Assembly (NCBI GenBank): GCA_035293765.1 | Contig: DATGMF010000034.1 | Location: forward strand, 1-43,141 | Length of the DNA stretch: 43,141 nucleotides | Direction: 5' to 3' | From: DASRHT01 sp035293765 | GTDB lineage: Bacteria; Chloroflexota; Ktedonobacteria; Ktedonobacterales; Ktedonobacteraceae | In this document: positions 1 through 7,925 of the stretch, piece after piece | Numbering within the stretch: the stretch's first letter is position 1 | How the letters are laid out: every line of letters starts with the position of its first letter | Made by a program: the position numbers and the translations under genes | Notes under the pieces: model-generated | The model's database searches: none | What the model saw: only the letters and a program-made list of their open reading frames with translations | Told to the model about the DNA's origin: nothing

Positions 1-804
1 GGGGAACCGTTCCCCAGAGCATATCAGCGGGGTCACAGTCGTGCGGAAAAATGCGGGATTGGCAACAGGAATAGAGCAACACACGACAGGGACATCCTAC
101 AAGGAGTGAACGGCATCAGAGAATAGTGCCGTAACTCAAGAGTAATCATACCAGAAGAAAAAGCTGTTAGTCAAGAGAAAAAGTGAAGATTTATTTTAGG
201 GGCAATGCAATTGAAAGGTGTTATTGCGTGGAAAAATGATGCAGAAGAGAAAAAAGAATGCTTCGTGCGAGTGGATGACAAACAAGAAGCGTACTCAGAT
301 GCTTGATAAAGCCACTATTCTTAACCACTCTTTTTGCCATAGTCTATGACACAATGAAAAGGTCAGCCATGATCCAAGCCGTGTTGAGGCGGCCTAGTCC
401 ACGCTCCATTTTTCCGATAGTAAGGTCATACCTTGTTCCTCTATTAGGAAATGATAGAGGACCATAGAGGATCACTTCTTGCGACTACGCCAAGCCGCTC
501 TACATCCCTTTTTTCCAGGACTCAATGAACGCGGCTGCTACAACACAGCAAGTTGGGCTCTCTAGTTAGTATCCTGACGGTGCGAACAGGTTTGCAGATC
601 ATACTAGAGGCATTCCACTTAGAAGAGACCACTACCATTAATTCAGCTTATTTAGTGCGTCTACATATGACAATAAATTTCGGCTCTATCCAATTGTGAG
701 CCACGCAAATACCAGCCACCTTATAAGGCCATATTCTATGCAAGAAACACAGCCTTATGTAATATAACGTAGCGAAACAGGGAATCTCCAAAATAGCTTT
801 TACC
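1..804. other. Non-coding region with no recognisable gene
   Basis: I see no open frame with a ribosome site or a recognisable protein on either strand. The first 15 bases form a short palindrome (GGGGAAC/GTTCCCC) at the window edge with no T-run, so it is not a clear terminator. The rest is A/T-richer than the genes that follow. It probably belongs to the space between an unseen left-hand gene and the tyrosine-degradation operon. Confidence 0.5.
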
Positions 805-834
805 TTGCTAGCTACACATCGGTTTGCGTATAAT
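805..834 (+). promoter_or_regulatory. Candidate sigma-70-type promoter for the tyrosine-catabolic operon
   Basis: A perfect -10 box TATAAT lies at 829-834 and a partial -35 box TTGCTA at 805-810, separated by 18 bases. Transcription would start near 841 and leave a leader of about 300 bases before the first gene, containing the palindromic repeat at 939-1020. This is inferred from the boxes alone. Confidence 0.45.
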
Positions 835-938
835 CAGTAATGAATGCAGATTTCTTCACAGTTTACTTCGTCGCAATACAGCGGAACAAAGAGGTTTCGA
901 ACTGTCAGCACCGGAAGGAGCAGGCTTACTTCAAAACG

Positions 939-1020
939 TTCCGCGTTCCAACGCTTTCGGACGCGATCAATCGGGTCCCTACAGGGCAACCGCAAGGAAT
1001 TGCCCCTACGGAACGCGGAA
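939..1020. repeat. Palindromic intergenic repeat
   Basis: An outer inverted repeat pairs TTCCGCGTTCC (939-949) with GGAACGCGGAA (1010-1020), and an inner one pairs GGGCAA (984-989) with TTGCCC (1000-1005). The internal stretch at 960-983 recurs in inverted orientation at 34984-35007, so this belongs to a dispersed family. It would fold into a long hairpin in the leader of the operon. Confidence 0.6.
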
Positions 1021-1137
1021 TCGAAGTACTCCTGCGCCTGCCCTTTACGGATCGCTACCTGTTCCTTCAACCTCCTTGCATCTTTTAGCTGTACCTGGCC
1101 TGAGCGCCGGTAAGAGATGATACAGAAGGAGATATCC

Positions 1138-2238
1138 ATGCCAGAAGATTTCATGCCGATCCAGAATTTCGATTACCTGGAATTCTACGTCGGTGATGCT
1201 AAACAATCAGCATATTACTTCAGCAACGCCTGGGGCTTCACGCCAATCGCCTATGCCGGACTGGAAACGGGCGTGCGTGACCATAGCAGCTATGTGCTCG
1301 AACAGGGCAATATCCGCCTGGTTATCACATCTCCACTCGGGCCGGAAGGAGCGATGGCGGAGCACATCAAACTCCACGGCGACGGCGTCAAAGTGATTGC
1401 GCTGCGCGTAGAAGACGCAGAGCGGGCGTACCGCGAAGCAACCTCCCGCGGCGCGCATGGCGCGATGGAGCCGACCAGCCTGAAAGATGAGAATGGCACT
1501 GTCAAACTCTCATCGATAGCGACGTATGGCGATACGATCCATACCTTCGTCGAACGACATGCCTATAAAGGGGCTTTCCTGCCCGGTTATCGCGCGCTCT
1601 CCGCCAACGTGCCACGCCGCGCCAGGCCAGCCGGACTTGCCGCCATTGATCACGTTGTGGGCAATGTCGAGCTGGGCAAGATGAACGAGTGGGTCAGCTT
1701 TTACGAGCGCGTGATGGGCTTTACGCAACTGATCCACTTCGACGATAGAGCCATCAGCACCGAATATTCCGCGCTCATGTCCAAAGTGATGCAAAACGGC
1801 AGCGGGCGCATCAAATTTCCCATCAACGAGCCTGCGCAGGGACGGCGTAAATCACAGATCGAGGAATACCTGGACTTTTATCGCGGCCCCGGCGTGCAGC
1901 ATCTCGCGCTCAACACCGATGATATCATCGCGACCGTACGTAACCTGACGGAGCGCGGCGTCGATTTTCTCTCCACGCCCACTACCTACTACGAGGATGT
2001 GCTGGACCGCGTTGGCAAGATCGACGAGGATCTCCAGCAACTGGCGGAACTGGGCATCTTGATCGACCACGACGACGAAGGCTACCTGCTGCAAATCTTC
2101 TCCAAACCCGTGGTGAACCGCCCGACCGTCTTCTTCGAGGTGATTGAGCGCAAGGGCGCAAAGGGATTCGGCGAAGGCAACTTCAAAGCCTTGTTTGAGG
2201 CACTGGAGCGTGAGCAGGCGCTGAGAGGGAACCTCTGA
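1138..2238 (+). CDS. hpd: 4-hydroxyphenylpyruvate dioxygenase
   Basis: This Fe(II) enzyme converts 4-hydroxyphenylpyruvate, from tyrosine transamination, to homogentisate with O2. The 366-residue protein has the usual family length and two vicinal-oxygen-chelate domains. The C-terminal domain carries the 2-His-1-Glu iron site: His172 (IDHVVGN), His255 (GVQHLAL) and Glu334 (FFEVIER). I chose ATG 1138 because AAGGAG (1126-1131) sits six bases upstream; the ATG at 1117 lies upstream of that site and would add seven residues (MIQKEIS). Its stop codon overlaps the next gene's ATG by one base (TGATG), so translation of the two is probably coupled. The following two genes complete ring opening and final hydrolysis. 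Some relatives make other 2-oxo acid products, but the neighbours make the tyrosine role very likely. Confidence 0.93.
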   Translation: MPEDFMPIQNFDYLEFYVGDAKQSAYYFSNAWGFTPIAYAGLETGVRDHSSYVLEQGNIRLVITSPLGPEGAMAEHIKLHGDGVKVIALRVEDAERAYREATSRGAHGAMEPTSLKDENGTVKLSSIATYGDTIHTFVERHAYKGAFLPGYRALSANVPRRARPAGLAAIDHVVGNVELGKMNEWVSFYERVMGFTQLIHFDDRAISTEYSALMSKVMQNGSGRIKFPINEPAQGRRKSQIEEYLDFYRGPGVQHLALNTDDIIATVRNLTERGVDFLSTPTTYYEDVLDRVGKIDEDLQQLAELGILIDHDDEGYLLQIFSKPVVNRPTVFFEVIERKGAKGFGEGNFKALFEALEREQALRGNL

Positions 2239-3131
2239 TGAAACTGGCGACATTCCGCACCAGCGGAGGTGCAACCCACGCAGGCGTTATCCGCGACGAT
2301 ACGGTGATCGCGCTCAAGTATCCAACGCTGCTGGAACTCCTGCGCGATCCTGAAGGGCTGGAGCACGCGCGAGTAGCCCAATCATCGCATGGTCATGCCC
2401 ACTCCCTGCATGAGGTGGCCCTGCTCGCGCCCATACCGGACCCGCCCACCATGCGCGACTTCTACGCCTTCGAGCAGCATGTCAAGAGCGCACGTACCAA
2501 ACGCGGCCTGGATATGATTCCCGAGTGGTACGAGATACCCACCTTCTACTTCACCAATACCAGCGAAGTCTACGGTCAGGATGCGCCCGTTCCCTATCCG
2601 GTCGGCTGCCACGAACTTGACTTCGAGCTGGAGATCGCCTGCGTGATTGGACGCGAGGGCAAGGATATTGCGGTAGAAGAGGCGGAAGACTATATTGCCG
2701 GCTATACCATCATGAACGACTGGAGCGCCCGCGATTTTCAGCGCAAGGATATGAAGCTGAATCTGGGTCCGGGCAAAGGGAAAGATTTCGCCACCTCGCT
2801 CGGTCCCTGGCTGGTGACGCCTGACGAGTTGGCAAACCGGCGCACTGGCAGCGGCGCAAGCGAACGCTATACTATGCCTATGCTGGCGCGCATCAATGGG
2901 CGGGAAATATCGCGCGGAAACTTCAACGAGATTTACTACAGCTTCCCCCAGATGATCGCCTGGGCCTCGCGCAACGTCCGCCTGCGCGTTGGCGACGTGC
3001 TGGGTTCGGGAACCGTGGGCACGGGCTGCATTCTGGAGTTGGGGACGGACGTTCATCCCTGGCTGCAACGAGGAGATATGATAGAGCTGGAAATCGAAGG
3101 TATCGGCGTATTGCGGAACAAGTTAGTGTAG
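2238..3131 (+). CDS. Fumarylacetoacetate hydrolase family protein
   Basis: Fumarylacetoacetate hydrolase cleaves the last intermediate of tyrosine breakdown into fumarate and acetoacetate. The 297-residue protein shows the catalytic segment DFYAFEQH (His81), the metal-binding HELDFELE (Glu130, Glu132) and NDWSARD (Asp161), and the family's C-terminal SGTVGTGCILEL. It is shorter than the animal enzyme (about 420 residues), as usual for bacterial members. The start overlaps the hpd stop, so no separate ribosome site is needed. The superfamily also includes acylpyruvases and decarboxylases, but position between hpd and the homogentisate dioxygenase supports this role. No maleylacetoacetate isomerase gene is next to it. 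Confidence 0.88.
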   Translation: MKLATFRTSGGATHAGVIRDDTVIALKYPTLLELLRDPEGLEHARVAQSSHGHAHSLHEVALLAPIPDPPTMRDFYAFEQHVKSARTKRGLDMIPEWYEIPTFYFTNTSEVYGQDAPVPYPVGCHELDFELEIACVIGREGKDIAVEEAEDYIAGYTIMNDWSARDFQRKDMKLNLGPGKGKDFATSLGPWLVTPDELANRRTGSGASERYTMPMLARINGREISRGNFNEIYYSFPQMIAWASRNVRLRVGDVLGSGTVGTGCILELGTDVHPWLQRGDMIELEIEGIGVLRNKLV

Positions 3132-3148
3132 AAGCACAGGAGATACAT

Positions 3149-4315
3149 ATGCCAAACTACCATCGTTTAGGTGAAATTCCGCCGAAACGGCATACGCAGT
3201 TTCGCAAGCCGGATGGAACGCTCTACTCGGAAGAGGTCTTCGGCACCGAAGGCTTTTCGGGCAATTACTCCATCCTGTACTACCATTATCCCCCTACACG
3301 CGTCAAAAAGGTCGAGCAGTTCATGCACGAACAATTCCCGCATGAAGTATGGCACGAGGGGGTACAGCGTCACCACCATCTTAAAACGACGAAGCTCTCG
3401 CGCGGCGGCGATGCTGTATTGGGACGCCAGACGCTGATGTTCAACAATGATGTTGTCATCGCAGTGGCAAAACCAACTATGGACATGGATTACTTCTACC
3501 GCGACGGCGATTCCGATCTGCTCTACTTCGTTCACGAGGGCCACGGCGTGCTCGAAAGCAACTTCGGCCTGCTACCCTATCACGGAGGCGACTATATCGT
3601 GATTCCTCGCGGCACCACGTTCCGCTTCGACATTGCCGTCGATAGCCCTGACACGACTCTGCTAGCGATAGAGGCGCGTGGCTCAATCGAGCCGCCGCGG
3701 CGCTATCTCAACAGTTATGGGCAATTCCTGGAGCATTCGCCCTACTATGACCGCGATATTCGCCGCCCGCAAGAGCTGGCGACGCATACCGAGCGCGGCA
3801 ACTTTGAGGTACGCGTCAAAGTTGGCACACTCATTACCAGCTACTGGTACGACTTCCATCCCTTTAACGTCGTCGGCTGGGACGGCTACGAGTATCCCTG
3901 GATTCTCAATATTGCCGATTTTGAGCCGATCACGGGCCGTATCCACCAGCCGCCGCCGGTCCATCAGACCTTCCAGGGACCTAATTTCGTCGTCTGCTCA
4001 TTCGTTCCACGTAAACTGGACTATCACCCGCAGTCGATCCCGGTGCCGTACAACCACAGCAACATCGATAGCGAGGAAATGATCTACTACGTCAACGGCA
4101 ACTTTGGCAGTCGGCGCGGCATCGAACGCGCTTCGATCACGCTGCACCCGCGCGGCATCCCCCACGGGCCGCACCCTGGAGCCGTCGAAAAGAGCCTGGG
4201 AGCCGAGCGCACCGAAGAAATGGCCGTGATGGTCGATACCTTCCACCCTTTGAAACTGACCACCATCTCCCATACCGTCGATGACCCGAACTATCCTTAT
4301 AGCTGGCTGGAGTGA
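3149..4315 (+). CDS. hmgA: Homogentisate 1,2-dioxygenase
   Basis: This non-haem iron cupin enzyme opens the ring of homogentisate to maleylacetoacetate. The iron ligands fit the family pattern His-x5-Glu followed by a later His: His303 and Glu309 in NHSNIDSEEM, and His339 in GIPHGPH. Other family segments include IPRGTTFRF near residue 152 and the HQTFQGPNFVVCSFVPRK stretch near residue 273. The 388 residues match the shorter bacterial form (human about 445). AGGAGA at 3138-3143 lies five bases before the ATG. It is the third gene of the operon, 17 bases after the hydrolase. Confidence 0.92.
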   Translation: MPNYHRLGEIPPKRHTQFRKPDGTLYSEEVFGTEGFSGNYSILYYHYPPTRVKKVEQFMHEQFPHEVWHEGVQRHHHLKTTKLSRGGDAVLGRQTLMFNNDVVIAVAKPTMDMDYFYRDGDSDLLYFVHEGHGVLESNFGLLPYHGGDYIVIPRGTTFRFDIAVDSPDTTLLAIEARGSIEPPRRYLNSYGQFLEHSPYYDRDIRRPQELATHTERGNFEVRVKVGTLITSYWYDFHPFNVVGWDGYEYPWILNIADFEPITGRIHQPPPVHQTFQGPNFVVCSFVPRKLDYHPQSIPVPYNHSNIDSEEMIYYVNGNFGSRRGIERASITLHPRGIPHGPHPGAVEKSLGAERTEEMAVMVDTFHPLKLTTISHTVDDPNYPYSWLE

Positions 4316-4332
4316 TAGACGTTTGGTAGAGA

Positions 4333-4360
4333 AGGGCATGGTGCGTGTGTGCCATGCCCT
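4333..4360 (+). terminator. Hairpin after the tyrosine-catabolic operon
   Basis: A perfect 9-bp stem (AGGGCATGG at 4333-4341 with CCATGCCCT at 4352-4360) and a 10-base loop lie 18 bases after the hmgA stop. There is no clear T-run after it, so it may be a weak or Rho-assisted terminator, or a 3'-end stabiliser. Confidence 0.5.
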
Positions 4361-4463
4361 CACTGATAGGGCCTCTTGACAACTCAGCGAAAATATAAGC
4401 AGCTTTCTAAAAAATACGAGTACCTGAAGCAACATATTGTTTATGTGAACAGGGGAGATGGTC

Positions 4464-5360
4464 GTGAGTCAGAGTCCAAAACACCCGCTAGCAGAAGTAT
4501 TTGGCTTCCCAACCAGTAATTTCTTTCCAGAAGCAGAACGATACAAGCAGAACAGGCTTTGTCCGTTCAATAACAAAGTGCCAAATTGTACTAAAGATAA
4601 AGCTGAGAACCCTCTTGGGGTATGTAGCGTCTTTGAGGGGAATCATATAGTAATTACCTGTCCAATACGTTTCCGCCAGGATTGGCTCATTGCTGAAAAT
4701 GCTGCAAAATTTTTCTTTCCTCCCGGCTCCTCATGGACTTCGCTGACAGAAGTACGTATTAATGACAAACAGGGACGTTCAGCAGGCAACATTGATGTTG
4801 TCCTTGTTGCATATGATAACACTGGCAGAATTTTGGACTTCGGTTCACTTGAAGTCCAGGCAGTTTACATTTCCGGGAATATTCGCAAAGCTTTTGAGCA
4901 ATATATGCAAGCACCAGCCAAAAATGCGAATATGGATTGGAGCAGTCAACGCTACTATCCTCGCCCCGATTACCTTTCTTCATCACGAAAACACCTTGCG
5001 CCACAACTCATATATAAAGGAGGTATCCTTTCTGCCTGGCAGAAGAAGATGGCAGTAGCCGTCGATAGCAATTTCTTTCGCACACTCCCCATAATAGATG
5101 AAGTTGCTATCGAGCAAGCAGAAATGGCATGGCTAATCTATGATCTTGAACACGATGCTCACCAGAACCGCTACTACATAAAACACCACAGGACAGTGTA
5201 TACTCAATTTCAGGCGGCGCTTAGCAAGATTACCACTGCGGAACCCGGTGACATTCAAGATTTTATGGATATTTTGCAAGCCAAACTGGACGAGAAATTG
5301 GAAAATGGGATCTCTCCAGATGCCCCTACACTGTTGGATGCGCTTGGAGAAAATTTTTAG
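4464..5360 (+). CDS. NotI-family restriction endonuclease
   Basis: This is probably a Type II restriction endonuclease. Four cysteines near the N-terminus (C33, C42, C54, C66; RLCPF, PNCTK, GVCSV, ITCPI) match the structural iron-binding Cys4 fold known from NotI. The catalytic segment GNIDVVLV...DFGSLEVQ supplies Asp111, Glu130 and Gln132, the D...ExQ variant of the PD-(D/E)XK site seen in NotI. The length of 298 residues is somewhat under NotI's (about 380). I prefer the GTG at 4464 because AGGGGAG (4451-4457) is six bases upstream; the ATG at 4458 abuts that site directly. An adenine methylase follows after 38 bases, as expected for a restriction-modification pair. The exact recognition site cannot be read from sequence. 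Confidence 0.82.
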   Translation: MSQSPKHPLAEVFGFPTSNFFPEAERYKQNRLCPFNNKVPNCTKDKAENPLGVCSVFEGNHIVITCPIRFRQDWLIAENAAKFFFPPGSSWTSLTEVRINDKQGRSAGNIDVVLVAYDNTGRILDFGSLEVQAVYISGNIRKAFEQYMQAPAKNANMDWSSQRYYPRPDYLSSSRKHLAPQLIYKGGILSAWQKKMAVAVDSNFFRTLPIIDEVAIEQAEMAWLIYDLEHDAHQNRYYIKHHRTVYTQFQAALSKITTAEPGDIQDFMDILQAKLDEKLENGISPDAPTLLDALGENF

Positions 5361-5398
5361 ATGAAGTCACACTAAAAGTATGCATTTGTAGGTAATCT

Positions 5399-6328
5399 AT
5401 GCAGTTAGCATTATTTGACAATCTGGAACACAGGCATATTGTTAACGTTGCTTCCGTTCCTCAACGTAGCCCATTCCGCTATCCAGGCGGAAAAACCTGG
5501 ATTGTCCCGCGAATACGGCTGTGGCTGTCTCCTCTGGTGAGGCGCGCTTTTGGCCTTACACCTATTCGTCCCTCACTCTTACTGGAACCATTTGTTGGCG
5601 GAGGCAGTGTAAGTCTGGCTGCTGCAACAGAGCATCTGGTAGACCATACCATCATGGTAGAACTTGATCAAGATGTTGCCGCTGTCTGGCAAACTATTCT
5701 AGACGAGAAACAGTGGCAATGGTTAGCTCATAAGATAGAAACGTTTGACCTTACAACTGAAAATGTTAAAACATATTTCGCAAGAACAAATCTTTCTTTA
5801 CAAGAGCGAGCTTTTAAAACCATTCTTAGAAATCGTGTCAATCGGGGAGGGATTATCGCCCCAGGCGCGGGTCTTCTCAAAGCAGGAGAGAACGGCAAAG
5901 GGCTAAAATCGCGCTGGTATCCATTAACTTTGAAAAAAAGGATTCAGCATATTGCGGAAATACGAGAGCGCATCACCTTTATTCAGGGCGATGGCATCGC
6001 ATTTTTACGCCAATATGCCCGGCGTCCCGATACTATATTCTTTATCGATCCACCTTACACCTTCGCAGGTAAAAAGGCCGGAAGTCGGCTTTATACACAT
6101 TCAGAGATTGATCATGAAAAATTGTTTGAGGTAGTAAACACACTGCAAGGCGATTTTTTAATGACGTATGACAACGTTGAAGATATCCGGCAAATTGCAA
6201 GACAATATAATTTTGATATGCAAGCCATTCCAATGAAGAATACCCACCATACTGAGATGACAGAGTTACTCATTAGTCGGAATTTAGAATGGCTGCGCCA
6301 ACCTATACGGCTCCCCAATCTCAGTTGA
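5399..6328 (+). CDS. D12-class adenine-specific DNA methyltransferase (Dam-like)
   Basis: This protein transfers a methyl group from S-adenosylmethionine to N6 of adenine and is the likely protective partner of the NotI-family nuclease. Motifs appear in the order of the alpha/D12 class: SPFRYPGGK at residues 24-32 (motif X), EPFVGGGS at 63-70 (motif I, cofactor loop) and IDPPYTF with Asp217 (motif IV). The 309 residues are typical (Dam is 278). An A/G-rich stretch (GTAGGTAA) precedes the ATG. DPPY rather than SPPY points to adenine methylation. It is probably co-transcribed with the nuclease. Confidence 0.9.
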   Translation: MQLALFDNLEHRHIVNVASVPQRSPFRYPGGKTWIVPRIRLWLSPLVRRAFGLTPIRPSLLLEPFVGGGSVSLAAATEHLVDHTIMVELDQDVAAVWQTILDEKQWQWLAHKIETFDLTTENVKTYFARTNLSLQERAFKTILRNRVNRGGIIAPGAGLLKAGENGKGLKSRWYPLTLKKRIQHIAEIRERITFIQGDGIAFLRQYARRPDTIFFIDPPYTFAGKKAGSRLYTHSEIDHEKLFEVVNTLQGDFLMTYDNVEDIRQIARQYNFDMQAIPMKNTHHTEMTELLISRNLEWLRQPIRLPNLS

Positions 6329-6336
6329 ACTACTGC

Positions 6337-6366
6337 TTGCACATCATTCTTGATGCTGCGTATAAT
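6337..6366 (+). promoter_or_regulatory. Candidate promoter of the isopropylmalate-synthase-like gene
   Basis: TATAAT at 6361-6366 is a perfect -10 box. A partial -35 box TTGCAC lies at 6337-6342 with an 18-base spacer. It would give a leader of about 185 bases before the ATG at 6560. Confidence 0.4.
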
Positions 6367-6423
6367 TTTTGGTAGTGATTGATTTTCTGTCTGAAAAGTC
6401 GAAACAAAGGAGTTTCGGATCGC

Positions 6424-6550
6424 AGCTTGCTGAAAGTGCAAAGATAATCGATAGCGGCGTTTGATGCAGCAAGCTTGATGTCCTCCTCTCCTGACATCTG
6501 TTGTATTGATTGCGCAGGGTAGCGCAATGAAGGATGCATAGTAAAAGGAG
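6424..6550 (+). promoter_or_regulatory. Structured 5' leader of the isopropylmalate-synthase-like gene
   Basis: Three perfect inverted repeats lie in a row: AGCTTGCTG/CAGCAAGCT (6424-6432/6467-6475), GATGTC/GACATC (6477-6482/6493-6498) and ATTGCGC/GCGCAAT (6509-6515/6522-6528). The loop of the second is a run of CCTCCTCTCC, complementary to the ribosome site AAAGGAG at 6544-6550. Translational control by occlusion of the ribosome site is an inference. Confidence 0.4.
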
Positions 6551-6559
6551 TGATTTGCG

Positions 6560-7753
6560 ATGGCAACTGAACCACGCATTATCAAGTTTTTTGAAACCAC
6601 GCTCCGCGACGGCGAACAAACGCCCGGAGTGAACTATTTCCCCGAAGAGAAGCTGGCAATAGCGCAGGCCCTGGCCGATATGGGTTTCGATACCCTCGAT
6701 TGCGGCTTCGCCATCTCCTCTCCCAGCGAGTTCGAGTCTATCCGCATGATCGCGCAAAAGGTGCGCAACGCCGAAATCTGCTCAATCGCACGCACCCACC
6801 TGGGCGATATCGACCGGGCCTGGGAGGCGGTCAAGGACGCGGAACGACCGGTGATCCATCCATTCGTCAGCACATCGCCGCTGCACCGCCAGGTCAAGCT
6901 GGGCAAGTCGCGCGAGGAAGTGCTCGAAATGGCCCGCACCGCCGTCGCCCACGCCCGCAGCTATACTGAGAGAGTTGACTTCGCGCTGGAAGATTCGACC
7001 CGTACCGAGCACGATTTTATCCTGGAGGTCTGCGGGGCTATTATCAAGGAGGGCGTGCGCTTCATCGCCATCTGCGATACCGTCGGCTTCGCGCTCCCCT
7101 GGGAATTCGGCCAGTTGGTCGCCGACGTCAAGCGCGAATTTCCGCAGGCGCGCATCTCCGCCCACTGCCATGACGACCTGGGCCTCGGCGTCGCCAATGC
7201 CATAGCGGGATTACGCAACGGGGCCGAGCGTGTTGATACCAGCTTCAACGGCCTGGGCGAGCGAGCAGGCAACGCCGCCACCGAAGAACTGGTCATGGCA
7301 CTGCGCACCCGTTCCGCCGATCTGGGCATGGATGTCAGGGTCGATACGACGAAGATCATACCCACCAGCAGACTGATCGCCAGGCTATCAGGCATGCAGC
7401 CACAATGGACAAAGGCAATTACCGGGGCCAACGCCTTTGCTCACGGCGGAGGTATTCACCAGGACGGCGTCTTGAAAGATGCCCGCACCTATGAGATCAT
7501 GACGCCCGAATCCATTGGCCTGACCGCATCTGATCGCCGCATGCACATGGGCAAACTCTCCGGTCGCGCCGCCCTGGATGCACAGTTGCGCGAACTGGGC
7601 TACACGCTGGAGAAAGAGCAGCTCAACAAAGCCTTCGAGATGGCAAAAATCCTGCTCGGCAAAAAGAAGGCGCTGGAGGAGATGGACCTGCGCTACGTTG
7701 CTGAAGCTGCATCGAGCAAAGCAGGTACAATGGCAGAGACACGTAATACATAA
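6560..7753 (+). CDS. 2-isopropylmalate synthase-like enzyme lacking the regulatory domain
   Basis: This family condenses acetyl-CoA with a 2-oxo acid; in leucine synthesis the substrate is 2-oxoisovalerate. The TIM-barrel signature FETTLRDGEQTPG is at residues 11-23, with Arg16 and Asp17 for catalysis and metal binding. The metal-binding SAHCHDDLGLG (His202, His204) and FNGLGERAGNAA follow. The protein stops at 397 residues, so the C-terminal allosteric leucine-binding domain of full-length LeuA (about 510-530 residues) is absent. Homocitrate synthase or a related condensing enzyme is possible. AAAGGAG lies nine bases before the ATG. No other leucine genes are in the window, so its pathway cannot be fixed from context. 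Confidence 0.78.
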   Translation: MATEPRIIKFFETTLRDGEQTPGVNYFPEEKLAIAQALADMGFDTLDCGFAISSPSEFESIRMIAQKVRNAEICSIARTHLGDIDRAWEAVKDAERPVIHPFVSTSPLHRQVKLGKSREEVLEMARTAVAHARSYTERVDFALEDSTRTEHDFILEVCGAIIKEGVRFIAICDTVGFALPWEFGQLVADVKREFPQARISAHCHDDLGLGVANAIAGLRNGAERVDTSFNGLGERAGNAATEELVMALRTRSADLGMDVRVDTTKIIPTSRLIARLSGMQPQWTKAITGANAFAHGGGIHQDGVLKDARTYEIMTPESIGLTASDRRMHMGKLSGRAALDAQLRELGYTLEKEQLNKAFEMAKILLGKKKALEEMDLRYVAEAASSKAGTMAETRNT

Positions 7754-7771
7754 TTGTCCAGGAAATTGAAG

Positions 7772-7806
7772 ATATGCTCCTCAGCCAGAATAGCTGGGGA
7801 GCATAT
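7772..7806. terminator. Bidirectional terminator-like hairpin between convergent genes
   Basis: A 14-bp stem with a single G-U pair (7772-7785 with 7793-7806) and a 7-base loop sits between the plus-strand synthase gene and the minus-strand methylase. T-runs are weak on both sides. Its place between converging genes supports a terminator role. Confidence 0.55.
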
Positions 7807-7925
7807 ACTATCTATCACAAGATGTAAAGAAGCAACGCTCCTCGCCTTACAGCGTGTTTCAAGAAGCCAGAATCGCACTATAGACGAAATAATTATTGCA
7901 GCTTTAAACTCCCTATAATGCCGCT

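Noticed and set aside
1117..1137. Upstream ATG for hpd at 1117
   Set aside because: The ribosome site AAGGAG lies downstream of it and fits ATG 1138.
834..1154. 106-codon minus-strand frame overlapping the start of hpd
   Set aside because: It covers the palindromic repeat and the hpd start, has no ribosome site and no recognisable sequence.
4376..4399. TTGACA with TATAAG as a promoter for the NotI-family gene
   Set aside because: The spacer is only 12 bases, too short for a normal promoter.
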